From Enterobacteriaceae bacterium RIT691 (GTDB taxonomy: Bacteria; Pseudomonadota; Gammaproteobacteria; Enterobacterales; Enterobacteriaceae), in contig WJYM01000008.1 of NCBI GenBank assembly GCA_009668205.1, forward strand, positions 62,001 to 126,000: DNA of 64,000 nucleotides, read 5' to 3'. A program made the translations under genes and the position numbers. The notes below the pieces were generated by a model that saw nothing but the letters and a program-made list of their open reading frames with translations, made no database searches and had not been told where the DNA came from. Below are positions 11,105 to 19,823 of this stretch, one piece after another (the stretch's first letter is position 1; every line of letters begins with the position of its first letter).

Positions 11105-13723
11105 TCATCGTTGGGCCACAGCCGGTTCCGGGAGGATCATCTCCGCGCCAGGCTGCAGGCGACGGGGGATGAAAGAAACAATCCAGGCAACCAGTGAAAG
11201 AAGCGATCGGAAAATGTATTTCACTGAAGGCGGCGCGAATTCCGCCAGGTGGCGATAGCCACGGAACCCCAGTTTTAGAATATCCAGCATACTTTCCAAC
11301 GGTTTATCTTCCGGGAAGCCGTCCTGCCACAGCGCCCAGGTATCGGCGCGGGCGAAAGTACACTGCACAAAATCGATATGCTGGCGCGTAGGCATCGGCA
11401 ACAGTTTCAGCCCAACCTCGCTACCCATAACGCGAACCACCAGCGTCGGGAAGGAAAACTCCTGCTGCCCGCGTTTGAGCAACAGCCGGACTTTTTGCCC
11501 TTCCAGCACATGCGCATCACCATTAATTTTCAGCCCCACGCCGCCATCGGAGAAGTCGTGCAGCTTACAGGAGAACAGATGACCATCTTCACGGGCGATC
11601 GCCGCAGGCATGTTCATTTCCACACGGTGCGAGCGGCGCACCTGTTTACTCTCCACGGACACCGCGACGGCACCGCCAAGAATAATCAGGTTATAGAACA
11701 CCCACGCGATGCTGACCCACACGGTCAGAATTTCGTTTTCCGGGCCATAGAAATAACGCCAGATACCCACCGCAATGCCCAACAGATTCAGCAGCACCAG
11801 CCAGAGATAAGGACGTGAAATCACCCAGTCCACGTACTCCTCTTTCACCAGTCCGCCTTTCGCGGTGACGTTGAATTTCCCGATTTTCGGGTTAATCAGC
11901 GCCACGATGGTCGGCGGGGCGATATACCAGGCCAGCACCGTTTCATAAATTTCACTCCAGAAAGAGTGGCGGTATTTCCCCTGAATTTTGGAGGTCGTCA
12001 GGCTCGAGTGAATCATATGTGGCAGGACGAACAGGGCAATCATCAGCGCAGGCGCGTAGATGATATAGGCATGCAACAGCAGAAACGCCAGCGGTGCCGT
12101 GAGGAAGATTAGCCGCGGCACGCCGGATAAAAAGTGCAGCATGGCGTTGGCATAGCAGATGCGCTGCGACATTTTTAACCCTTTGCCGAACAGCGGGTTA
12201 TCGGTACGGAATATCTGCACCATCCCGCGCGCCCAGCGAATTCGCTGCCCAATGTGGGCAGACAGGCTCTCGGTGGCCAACCCGGCCGCCTGAGGGATAC
12301 GCATGTAGGCAGAGGTGTAGCCTTTGCGGTGCAGTCGCAGAGAGGTGTGGGCATCCTCAGTCACCGTTTCGACGGCAATGCCCCCCACTTCATCCAGCGG
12401 CCCACGGCGGATCACCGCACAAGAACCGCAGAAGAAGGTGGCGTCCCACATGTCGTTACCGTCCTGCACCAGGCCGTAGAACAGCGTCCCTTCGTTGGGC
12501 GTTTTGCGAAAACGACCGAGGTTGCGTTCAAACGGATCCGGCGAGAAAAAGTGGTGCGGTGTCTGCATCACGGCCAGCTTCTGGTCTTTGCGGAACCAGC
12601 CCATCGTCATCTGCAGGAACGAGCGCGTCGGCACGTGGTCACAGTCAAAAATGGCGACAAACTCGCCGGTGGCGTATTTCAGCGCATTATTGATATTCCC
12701 TGCTTTCGCATGTTCATGCGTGGTGCGGGCGATGTATTCCACCCCGACATCCAGGGCAAACTGGCGAAACTCTTCGCGCCCGCCATCATCCAGGATCCAG
12801 ATTTTCAGTTTGTCTTTTGGCCAGTCGATACCCAGCGAGGCAAAAATGGTGTTTTTTACGACCCCAAGCTCTTCGTTATAGGTCGGAACGAAAATATCCA
12901 CGCTCGGCCACTGTGTCATATCCTGCGGCATCGGCACCGGCTGGCGGTTGAGCGGCCAGATAACCTGAAAATAGCCCAGCACCAGCACCACCCAGGCGTA
13001 AGTTTCGGCTAACAACAACACCAACCCACAGACCAGACTGACGGGGTCATTCCAGTTGAGGGTTGAGGTATAACGCCACCAGATGTAACGGCAGGAGACC
13101 GTCAGCGAGAGCACAATCAGCATCAAAGCAGAAAACCGTCCTGGGATACGGCGCACCAGCAACGCCGCGCCCCACAGCAGCAGCAAAAAGATAAACTGCG
13201 ACATCGGGTTGAAGGGCTGAGTGATGCAAATCAGTGCCAGGATCAGCGATCCGACAATCACCGTGCCCAGGATGGCTTTTCGCAGCGCAGGATGCACATC
13301 GGCCATCTCTTTTTTGCGCTCACGCCGATCTGTTTTTTGGCTCATGCGTTCCGGCAAATCTTCAAGCCATTGATGATAGCGCCCCTGCACGCCCCGCAGC
13401 GTCTTCAGCCCCTGCCAGTTAAACGCGGGTTTCCGGGAGGGCGGCCGCATGACGATTAGCCACAGGCTTTGCAGCAGATAGCGAAAAGGATCCAACGGGC
13501 GGGGACGATGTGGATTGATGTGGGGAAAGAACACCGCATGATTAGCCCGAATATACTGCCAGCGTGGCCGCTCAAGCGGCAACAGGATCCACGCCAGGGC
13601 CACCCAGAGACAGCCGAGCGTGGCCCCAAGCCAGCTGGCTTTATGCTGGCGATAGTCCTGATACCGCGCACGCAGACGAGCCCCTGCTTCAGGGGCCAGC
13701 AGCAGTGCGGTCAGGCGAATCAT
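11105..13723 (-). CDS. bcsA: BcsA, c-di-GMP-activated cellulose synthase catalytic subunit (first locus)
   Basis: 872 residues, the same as E. coli BcsA, using the ATG at 13723. That ATG overlaps the bcsQ stop as ATGA; an in-frame GTG/ATG further upstream would lie inside bcsQ and is not supported by homology. It is an inner-membrane family 2 glycosyltransferase that polymerises UDP-glucose. Key motifs: DDGG (about residue 311), DCDH (358), FFCGS, TED (455), QRIRW (492). The C-terminal PilZ domain has RRSHR (RxxxR, about 696) and DFSDGG (DxSxxG), which bind c-di-GMP. An N-terminal extension of about 150 residues precedes the core and is missing from the second BcsA in this window. Confidence 0.97.
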   Translation of the reverse strand: MIRLTALLLAPEAGARLRARYQDYRQHKASWLGATLGCLWVALAWILLPLERPRWQYIRANHAVFFPHINPHRPRPLDPFRYLLQSLWLIVMRPPSRKPAFNWQGLKTLRGVQGRYHQWLEDLPERMSQKTDRRERKKEMADVHPALRKAILGTVIVGSLILALICITQPFNPMSQFIFLLLLWGAALLVRRIPGRFSALMLIVLSLTVSCRYIWWRYTSTLNWNDPVSLVCGLVLLLAETYAWVVLVLGYFQVIWPLNRQPVPMPQDMTQWPSVDIFVPTYNEELGVVKNTIFASLGIDWPKDKLKIWILDDGGREEFRQFALDVGVEYIARTTHEHAKAGNINNALKYATGEFVAIFDCDHVPTRSFLQMTMGWFRKDQKLAVMQTPHHFFSPDPFERNLGRFRKTPNEGTLFYGLVQDGNDMWDATFFCGSCAVIRRGPLDEVGGIAVETVTEDAHTSLRLHRKGYTSAYMRIPQAAGLATESLSAHIGQRIRWARGMVQIFRTDNPLFGKGLKMSQRICYANAMLHFLSGVPRLIFLTAPLAFLLLHAYIIYAPALMIALFVLPHMIHSSLTTSKIQGKYRHSFWSEIYETVLAWYIAPPTIVALINPKIGKFNVTAKGGLVKEEYVDWVISRPYLWLVLLNLLGIAVGIWRYFYGPENEILTVWVSIAWVFYNLIILGGAVAVSVESKQVRRSHRVEMNMPAAIAREDGHLFSCKLHDFSDGGVGLKINGDAHVLEGQKVRLLLKRGQQEFSFPTLVVRVMGSEVGLKLLPMPTRQHIDFVQCTFARADTWALWQDGFPEDKPLESMLDILKLGFRGYRHLAEFAPPSVKYIFRSLLSLVAWIVSFIPRRLQPGAEMILPEPAVAQR

Positions 13724-14472
13724 GAGCGCGACTCCATCCCTATGGACACCCCGGCGTAATGCAGCAGGCACCAGCTTGCCAGGGTCATCACTTCTTCTGC
13801 CGCCAACGAATCACTGCGATATTCCCCCAGCGGCTGTTTGGCAGCAAGGCACTCAGCCAACGCTTCATCCTGATGGATAACCACAGGCACCAGTCGATGC
13901 TGACTCTGAAGCCATACGCGATACAGATCGTCCTGTACCTGGCTCCCGACCCGAAAATGATTGATCAAAATATGGCCGTGCTTTGGCAGCACCTGCTGAT
14001 GCAGGCGGATATGGGCATTGGCATCCGGATTCACTACGGTGAGCACATGCTGACAGGCCTCAATCAGCGGTTGCATCCACGGCTCGACCTGATGGGGTAA
14101 ATCGATAAGGATCCATTGATGGGCTTTGTGTTGATGCAAAGACTGAACGATCGCCGTAATTTCCTGCAGCGCCGGGGTTAAAACCTGAATATTCAGACGT
14201 TCCGTTGCGGAAAGCTGGCCAAAGGGAAGAAAATCCAACTGTGAGGTGTACCGCCTTCCGGCATCGCGCCAATCATCGCCATCCAGCAACGCGCGCGCCC
14301 ATCCCTGACGATCGGCTATTTCGCCATTGAAGGAGAAACGCAGCAGATTATCAGGGCAAGCATCCACGACGATGACTGACTCACCCAATATTTGCAATGA
14401 CCAGCCAAGCGCGGCTGCTAACGACGTCGTACCGACTCCACCGCGCAGGCCCTGTAGTCCCAAAATGGCCAT
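13720..14472 (-). CDS. bcsQ: BcsQ, ParA/MinD-like ATPase (first locus)
   Basis: 250 residues, as in cellulose-positive E. coli. BcsQ is a SIMIBI-class ATPase that joins BcsR and BcsE in the cytoplasmic part of the synthase and supports polar assembly. The nucleotide loop near the start reads GLRGGVGTTS. It lacks the lysine pair of the usual KGGxGKT deviant Walker A motif, which is typical of this BcsQ type. Codon 6 is a sense leucine codon; in E. coli K-12 this gene is silenced by an early stop there, so this copy should be functional. It ends in an ATGA overlap with bcsA and starts 10 bases after bcsR. Confidence 0.96.
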   Translation of the reverse strand: MAILGLQGLRGGVGTTSLAAALGWSLQILGESVIVVDACPDNLLRFSFNGEIADRQGWARALLDGDDWRDAGRRYTSQLDFLPFGQLSATERLNIQVLTPALQEITAIVQSLHQHKAHQWILIDLPHQVEPWMQPLIEACQHVLTVVNPDANAHIRLHQQVLPKHGHILINHFRVGSQVQDDLYRVWLQSQHRLVPVVIHQDEALAECLAAKQPLGEYRSDSLAAEEVMTLASWCLLHYAGVSIGMESRS

Positions 14473-14482
14473 TCAGATTTCC

Positions 14483-14671
14483 TTATTTTTGTTCCGCAAA
14501 CTCCGCCAACAACGGCCAACGCTTTAACGCGGTCGCGAGCTGCTCGCGTTGGGATATATCGGTGTAATCTATTTCAGGCAAGGAAAAAGCCCGGCTCAGC
14601 GCCAAAAAATCATTCTGAAAGGAGTAACCAGAGGTTGTTTCTGAGGTTGTCCGGAGTTCATGATCTGACAT
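14483..14671 (-). CDS. bcsR: BcsR, small regulator of cellulose synthase assembly
   Basis: 62 residues, the same as E. coli BcsR, with the conserved C-terminal half (DYTDISQREQLATALKRW). BcsR binds BcsQ, and together they couple BcsE to the synthase. The start at 14671 is preceded by a good Shine-Dalgarno (AAGGAG). It is the first gene of the minus-strand bcsRQABZC unit and is divergent from bcsE. Confidence 0.95.
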   Translation of the reverse strand: MSDHELRTTSETTSGYSFQNDFLALSRAFSLPEIDYTDISQREQLATALKRWPLLAEFAEQK

Positions 14672-14842
14672 TGTTTCACTCCTTCTTCGGACTGGTCTGA
14701 ATCACAGGCAGTAAAACGGGATTCGTCTTTCCGACACAGCTGTTCACTTTGGAATTTTTTTACATGCTAGATCTGTTACTCTTTAATTTCAATGTTAGGT
14801 TCATTCTGCTTGTTTTGCTAGTAAACTGAGAGTGAGATAAAT
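14672..14842. promoter_or_regulatory. Divergent control region bcsR / bcsE
   Basis: 171 bases between the divergent bcsR and bcsE starts, AT-rich on the bcsE side (about 14750-14830). It must hold the promoters for both halves of the first cellulose locus. No -35/-10 pair is strong enough to call by eye. Confidence 0.55.
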
Positions 14843-16420
14843 TTGCACGCGAGGGATACCGTGGAGCCTGTATTTACACTTGGAATCCAGTCTTTATGGG
14901 ACGAAGTTAGCCATATGCCCACCGGTGGTGTGTGGTGGATAAACACCGACCGCCGTGAAGACGCCATTACACTGCTAAATCAAACACTTTCGGCCCAACC
15001 CAAGGATGCCAAAGTGGGGGCTATTGTCATGGGTGACAAGCCGCAAAGCGTGGTAAAACTTAATCCCTCTCACGGTCCTGAAAAAATACGTCTTTTCAGC
15101 ATGCCAAATAATGAAAATAGTCTACGCTGGCTGCACCGTGACCTGCTTTGCTCATTAGACCCCTCAGACTATCTATTTATCCTGTTGTGTGCTGATAACG
15201 TCTGGCAGAATATTTCACCAGGCCGCCTGCGTGCGTGGCTTAATAGTATTGAGCGCTGGGCTAAATACTATCGTTGCTCGCTGTTAGTCCTTAATCCGGA
15301 CAGCAATGCGGACGCCCGCTTATCTCTATTATTAGGCCAGCACCGGGCGCTCTCCGGATTAGCAAGCCTGCGCTATCAGCTGGACAGCCATCTGTTTGAC
15401 ATTGCCTTTTGGGCGAATGAAAAAGGGGTGAGCGCACGTCAACAGCTGGACGTGAAATACAGAGAACAGCGATGGTTGCTGGCAGAAAAAGAAGAAGCCG
15501 TAGTGCAACCGCGCAGCGACGAGAAGGATGTCATCAGCGTTAAAAGTACGCTGGAGGGCGCACCGCCCCTGTCAGAATACTGGGCGGTTTATGAGACTAA
15601 CGATGCGGCATTTCACGCGGCCCGCACGGCTCAGGCCGCCACCATCATCTTTGCCGTTGAGCAAACCAGTCAGATTGAGCCGTTGGCGCGCTATATCCAC
15701 ACGCTTCGCCGCCAGCGTGGCAGCGCACTGAAAATCGTGGTGCGGGAAATCGTCGCCAGCCTGCGCACCACCGATGAGCGCTTGCTGCTGGGGTGCGGCG
15801 CGAATCTCGTTGTGCCCTGGAATACGCAGCTCTCTCGCTTCCTGACGCTGACGGAAAGCGTGCAAAAGCAGCAATTCCAGCGTCATGTTCCCGATGAAAT
15901 AGACACCCTGATGTCGATGACCCAGCCGCTCAAGCTGCGCGGTTATCAGAAGTGGGACATCTTCTGTGAAGCCGTGCATAACATGATGAACAACCCGCTG
16001 CTGCCAGCCGATAACCGGGGTGTGATGGTCGCCTTACGCCCGGTACCTGGGCTGCGGGTAGAGCAGGCGCTCACGCTGTGCCGGCCGAATCGACTGGGCG
16101 ATATCATGACCATTGGGGACAACCGACTGGTGTTGTTCCTGTCCTTCTGTCGTTTTAACGATCTGGATACCGCGCTGAATCACATTTTCCCTCTGCCCAC
16201 GGGCGACATTTTCTCTAACCGCATGATCTGGTCTGAAGATAAACAAATCACCGCCGAAATCGTGCAAATGCGGGCGGTCACTGCCGATCGCTGGACGGCC
16301 CCGCTGCCGCTCATGCAAGGTAAAAATGAGATCATGAATGCGACCCACGATGGCCGAAGCTGGCGGCGTTACCCGCAGCCTCACCGCCTGGCAGCGACAC
16401 AAGGAGACACCCCACCATGA
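14843..16420 (+). CDS. bcsE: BcsE, c-di-GMP-binding cellulose enhancer
   Basis: 525 residues if read from TTG at 14843; E. coli BcsE has 523. The body matches E. coli BcsE throughout. The C-terminal degenerate GGDEF domain carries the RxGD-type c-di-GMP site, RLGD, inside [13 protein letters not shown] near residue 417. BcsE boosts cellulose output and binds BcsQ, BcsR and BcsF. The start is uncertain: where E. coli has ATG this genome has GCG, leaving TTG at 14843 (with GAGTGAGA upstream) or GTG at 14861 (with GAGGGA 4 bases upstream). Homology over the first residues favours the earlier one slightly. It overlaps bcsF by ATGA. Confidence 0.94.
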   Translation: MHARDTVEPVFTLGIQSLWDEVSHMPTGGVWWINTDRREDAITLLNQTLSAQPKDAKVGAIVMGDKPQSVVKLNPSHGPEKIRLFSMPNNENSLRWLHRDLLCSLDPSDYLFILLCADNVWQNISPGRLRAWLNSIERWAKYYRCSLLVLNPDSNADARLSLLLGQHRALSGLASLRYQLDSHLFDIAFWANEKGVSARQQLDVKYREQRWLLAEKEEAVVQPRSDEKDVISVKSTLEGAPPLSEYWAVYETNDAAFHAARTAQAATIIFAVEQTSQIEPLARYIHTLRRQRGSALKIVVREIVASLRTTDERLLLGCGANLVVPWNTQLSRFLTLTESVQKQQFQRHVPDEIDTLMSMTQPLKLRGYQKWDIFCEAVHNMMNNPLLPADNRGVMVALRPVPGLRVEQALTLCRPNRLGDIMTIGDNRLVLFLSFCRFNDLDTALNHIFPLPTGDIFSNRMIWSEDKQITAEIVQMRAVTADRWTAPLPLMQGKNEIMNATHDGRSWRRYPQPHRLAATQGDTPP

Positions 16421-16614
16421 TGTCTGTCGCCGATATTATTCAGTTGGTGGTGCTGTGTGCCCTGCTGTTCTTTCCGCTGGGTTTTTTGACGCGCCATTTT
16501 CTGCGCCGCATTGAAACCAGCCTGCGCATGATGTTTTTCCGTCCCCGTTATGTGAAACCGGCAGGCACACTGCGCCGGGATTTGACCGTGAAGGCAAAGC
16601 AAAAAAATGACTAA
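16417..16614 (+). CDS. bcsF: BcsF, single-span membrane subunit
   Basis: 65 residues (E. coli 63). It has one N-terminal hydrophobic helix ([18 protein letters not shown]) followed by a basic cytosolic tail with the conserved [12 protein letters not shown]. BcsF recruits BcsE to the membrane in E. coli. The start overlaps the bcsE stop (ATGA) and the end overlaps bcsG by 8 bases, so bcsEFG is a tightly coupled unit. Confidence 0.95.
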   Translation: MMSVADIIQLVVLCALLFFPLGFLTRHFLRRIETSLRMMFFRPRYVKPAGTLRRDLTVKAKQKND

Positions 16615-18286
16615 TTCAACGCATACCGCCGTCTCGCCATCCCCGTTCTGGCAGTACTGGCGCGGCCTGGCCGGTTGGAATTTCTACTTCCTGGCCAAGT
16701 TTGCGCTGCTGTGGGCGGGCTATCTTAATTTCCATGCGCTGCAAAACCTGGTGTTTATGGCGTTTCTGCTGCTGCCTATCCCCAACCGCAAACTGCACAC
16801 GTGGCGCCACTGGATTGCTATCCCCATCGGTATTGCGCTGTTCTGGCACGATACCTGGCTTCCGGGGCCGGAAAGCATCATGAATCAGGGCTCGCAGCTG
16901 GCGGGCTTTAGCATGAATTACATCATCGACCTGGTGACGCGTTTTATTAACTGGCAGATGGTGGGATTATTCTTCGTGCTGCTGGTGGCGTGGCTGTTCT
17001 TAACCCAATGGATACGCGTGACGCTCTTTGTCGTCGGCATTATGGTCTGGCTGAATCTGATTACCGTCGTCGGCCCGAGCTTCTCGCTGTTCCCGGGTGG
17101 GCAGCAGACCAACACGGTGACAACCACAGGCGCGACGGCTGCCGCCACGGTTGCGACGGCGAATGCGAAGCCTGTTGTCGGGGATATCCCCGCGCAAACG
17201 GCACCGCCGACTTCCGCCAATCTTAACGCCTGGCTTTCCAGCTTTTATGCCGCAGAAGAGAAGCGCAAGACCACCTTCCCGAGCGCACTCCCCGCTGATG
17301 CTCAGCCTTTCGAGCTGCTGGTGATCAACATCTGTTCACTGTCGTGGGATGACATTGAGGCCGCTGGCCTGATGCAACACCCGCTGTGGTCGCACTTTGA
17401 TATCGTCTTTAAACACTTCAATTCGGCCACCTCGTATAGCGGCCCGGCGGCAATTCGTCTGCTGAGAGCCAGCTGCGGACAGCCTTCGCACACCAACCTT
17501 TACTCTCCGGCAGGCCGACAGTGCTACCTGTTTGATAACCTGGCGGCGCTGGGCTTTAAAGAACAGCTGATGCTCGGCCACAACGGCGTGTTTGGCGATT
17601 TCCTCAAAGAGCTACGCAACTACGGCGATATGCAGGCACCGCTGATGGACCAAAAAGGGTTGCCGGTAAACCTGCTGGGCTTTGACGGTTCGCCAGTGTA
17701 TGACGACCTGGCCTTGTTGAACCGTTGGGTGGAGGGTGAAGCCAAAGAAAACGGCGCGCGAACGGCCACCTTTGTGAACATTCTGCCGCTGCATGACGGC
17801 AACCACTTTGCGGGGCAGAGCAAAACCGCCGACTATAAAGTCCGTGCGCAGAAGCTGTTCGATGAGCTGGATACGTTCTTCACCGAGCTGGAAAAGTCCG
17901 GGCGTAAAGTGATGGTGGTGATTGCCCCGGAACACGGCGGTGCGCTGAAGGGCGATAAAATGCAGGTGTCCGGACTGCGTGATATTCCAAGCCCGAACAT
18001 CACCAACGTGCCTGCCGCGATCAAATTCTTTGGCATGAAAGCACCGCATCAAGGCCCGGCGCTTGAAATCGATCAGCCTAGCAGCTATCTGGCGATTTCC
18101 GAGCTGGTGTCCCGTGCCGTAGACGGCAAGATGTTCACCGAAGATAGCGTCGACTGGGAGAAATACACCAGCGCCCTGCCGCAAACGGCCCCGGTGTCAG
18201 AGAACTCCAACGCGGTGGTCATCCAGTATCAGGGCAAACCGTATGTCCGTCTCAACGGCGGTGACTGGGTGCCTTACCCGGAATAA
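16607..18286 (+). CDS. bcsG: BcsG, cellulose phosphoethanolamine transferase
   Basis: 559 residues, the same as E. coli BcsG. The N-terminal third holds about five membrane helices; an alanine/threonine-rich linker (about residues 170-205) leads to a periplasmic alkaline-phosphatase-fold domain. Zinc-site and catalytic features visible are the cysteine in NICSLSWDD, the nucleophile serine in [12 protein letters not shown] (about residue 278) and APEHGG. It transfers phosphoethanolamine from phosphatidylethanolamine to glucose units of the nascent chain. Its presence predicts that the first locus makes pEtN-cellulose. It is the last gene before a strong terminator. Confidence 0.97.
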   Translation: MTNSTHTAVSPSPFWQYWRGLAGWNFYFLAKFALLWAGYLNFHALQNLVFMAFLLLPIPNRKLHTWRHWIAIPIGIALFWHDTWLPGPESIMNQGSQLAGFSMNYIIDLVTRFINWQMVGLFFVLLVAWLFLTQWIRVTLFVVGIMVWLNLITVVGPSFSLFPGGQQTNTVTTTGATAAATVATANAKPVVGDIPAQTAPPTSANLNAWLSSFYAAEEKRKTTFPSALPADAQPFELLVINICSLSWDDIEAAGLMQHPLWSHFDIVFKHFNSATSYSGPAAIRLLRASCGQPSHTNLYSPAGRQCYLFDNLAALGFKEQLMLGHNGVFGDFLKELRNYGDMQAPLMDQKGLPVNLLGFDGSPVYDDLALLNRWVEGEAKENGARTATFVNILPLHDGNHFAGQSKTADYKVRAQKLFDELDTFFTELEKSGRKVMVVIAPEHGGALKGDKMQVSGLRDIPSPNITNVPAAIKFFGMKAPHQGPALEIDQPSSYLAISELVSRAVDGKMFTEDSVDWEKYTSALPQTAPVSENSNAVVIQYQGKPYVRLNGGDWVPYPE

Positions 18287-18302
18287 TCTTCAGCCACAAA
18301 AA

Positions 18303-18328
18303 AACCGCTGCCTGCAGCGGTTTTTTTT
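18303..18328 (+). terminator. Bidirectional intrinsic terminator between bcsG and the second bcsZ
   Basis: A perfect 8-bp stem (18303-18310 with 18315-18322, loop CCTG) is followed by a T-run on the plus strand. It is preceded by an A-run, which is a T-run on the minus strand. It can stop bcsEFG transcripts and, read from the other side, the second bcs operon, which ends at 18349. Confidence 0.9.
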
Positions 18329-18348
18329 AACTTCACTACCAGCCAAAA

Positions 18349-19338
18349 TTATCGGGAGATATCCCGCTGTGCCAGCCAGGTCAGCATTTTCAGGCTCGCG
18401 GAGTAGTAGTCGTCCTGCGCGGTAATTTGTGGCTCAGCAACAACGCTGCCGAAGGTGAAATCACGAACCGCCAACAGGCCACCATTCATCGCGTACGGCG
18501 AGGTTTCGTTGGTCATCACGTTAACCCATGCTGGCGTCTGCTCCCGCTGATAGTGCTGCCACCAGGCTTTCCACGGTGCCAACAGCGGGCTTTGTGGATC
18601 CTGCCAGCGGATGTAGAGGGGGATACGCACTGCATCGTAGCTCATGCGTGGCTTCCACTCTTGCGCAGGTTTCATTTTCCCATCGGCGCTCAGCGTCACC
18701 CAATCGGTAGGGAGATTTGCGTTCCCCCAGCCCATTTTGCCCACCAGCTTCTTGCCATCGCTCATTAGCTCTCGCCAGGCCACCAGGTGCGTACGATCGG
18801 CAAAGGCCTGCCATGCAGGGAAGATAAAGTAAGAAGGGTTGAGATTGATATGGGAGTTGAGGTTAAACCCTTTCGCGCCCGGCAGCATCACCCGGTATCC
18901 GGCATAGCTTATCACCGTGTGTTTCAGCAACGCCTGGCTGATGCTATCTGAGGCGATACCATAGCTGTTTTCCCGCCATTGCTTCTGGGCTTTCAACAGG
19001 GCCCAGGCAATCATCATATCCCCGTCGGTGGCATCATTTTTATCGGTAATCGGGTCAGGCGCTACCGGGTTATAGCGCCAGTAAAACAGCCCGTTATCTT
19101 TGTTCCTGAGGGTCGAATCCGTCCACTTCCACAGCTTATCGAACGTCTGGCGGTCATTCAGACTGACCGCCATCAGCATGGCAAACCCCTGCCCTTCGGT
19201 ATGGGAAACATTGCCGTTTCCCGTGTCGACAACCCGCCCGTCTGGCATCACAAAACGGGCTTTGTAATTTTCCCAGGCATCGGCTTGGGCAAACGCAGAA
19301 AACAGCACGCTTATCGCTATCAGCAGTCGCACCAACAT
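18349..19338 (-). CDS. bcsZ: BcsZ, GH8 endoglucanase (second locus)
   Basis: 329 residues from the ATG at 19338, which has an AAGAG ribosome site and sits 10 bases after bcsD. A longer reading would start inside bcsD and lacks support. A signal peptide (MLVRLLIAISVLFSAFAQADA) leads into a family 8 glycoside hydrolase. The catalytic acid glutamate is in HTEGQGFAMLM and a YDAVRIPLY segment matches the second catalytic region. It is clearly different in sequence from the BcsZ at 7597-8703, so it is not a recent duplicate. It is the last gene of the second operon and presumably edits or untangles glucan chains during ordered secretion. Confidence 0.93.
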   Translation of the reverse strand: MLVRLLIAISVLFSAFAQADAWENYKARFVMPDGRVVDTGNGNVSHTEGQGFAMLMAVSLNDRQTFDKLWKWTDSTLRNKDNGLFYWRYNPVAPDPITDKNDATDGDMMIAWALLKAQKQWRENSYGIASDSISQALLKHTVISYAGYRVMLPGAKGFNLNSHINLNPSYFIFPAWQAFADRTHLVAWRELMSDGKKLVGKMGWGNANLPTDWVTLSADGKMKPAQEWKPRMSYDAVRIPLYIRWQDPQSPLLAPWKAWWQHYQREQTPAWVNVMTNETSPYAMNGGLLAVRDFTFGSVVAEPQITAQDDYYSASLKMLTWLAQRDISR

Positions 19339-19348
19339 AGTGTCACTC

Positions 19349-19822
19349 TTATGGATTGAAGTAGCGGAACTGCACATCGGTGACGGACCAAATCCGCTCA
19401 CGCTGTAGCAGCACATTATTCCCGCCGCCCTGCGCCTGCAGCCAGCGAGAGTACAGCCCTTCCAGTATTGTACAAAATGCGTTGCACCAGCGCATCTGCT
19501 GCTCCGGGTCTCGGTTCACTGGCAGCGCCTGATGGCGAATCTGTATGCCATTTTCCCCTACGCTCAGGCCGATCACGCCCCACTGAAAACGGGTCAAAAA
19601 ATGGTTCATATTCGCTTCCAGGTCACCCAGCGTTTCAGATTCTGGCAGCGGCCAGGTCTGCGCAAGCTGCTCGCCCATCTGACGCAAAAACGGCTGACTC
19701 TCCATCTCCCCGGCATTGCGCACCATCCCATCAATCATGATGGTCAGGAGATCAAACCAACCCGCGGGCGTTTGTTGTTGCTGAAACCACGCCAGCGCGG
19801 CAGAGGTCGTGTTGTCCGTCAT
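19349..19822 (-). CDS. bcsD: BcsD, periplasmic cellulose-crystallising subunit
   Basis: 157 residues from the ATG at 19822, almost the length of Komagataeibacter BcsD (156). No signal peptide is visible, as in other BcsD proteins. The family forms cylindrical octamers that help line up export sites and pack glucan chains; it is the marker of type I cellulose operons. The start lies one base after the bcsC stop, with GGAG inside the end of bcsC, so translation is coupled. E. coli K-12 has no such gene. Assignment rests on length, operon position and the family-like segment RFQWGVIGLSV; a profile search would settle it. Confidence 0.88.
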   Translation of the reverse strand: MTDNTTSAALAWFQQQQTPAGWFDLLTIMIDGMVRNAGEMESQPFLRQMGEQLAQTWPLPESETLGDLEANMNHFLTRFQWGVIGLSVGENGIQIRHQALPVNRDPEQQMRWCNAFCTILEGLYSRWLQAQGGGNNVLLQRERIWSVTDVQFRYFNP

Positions 19823-19823
19823 C

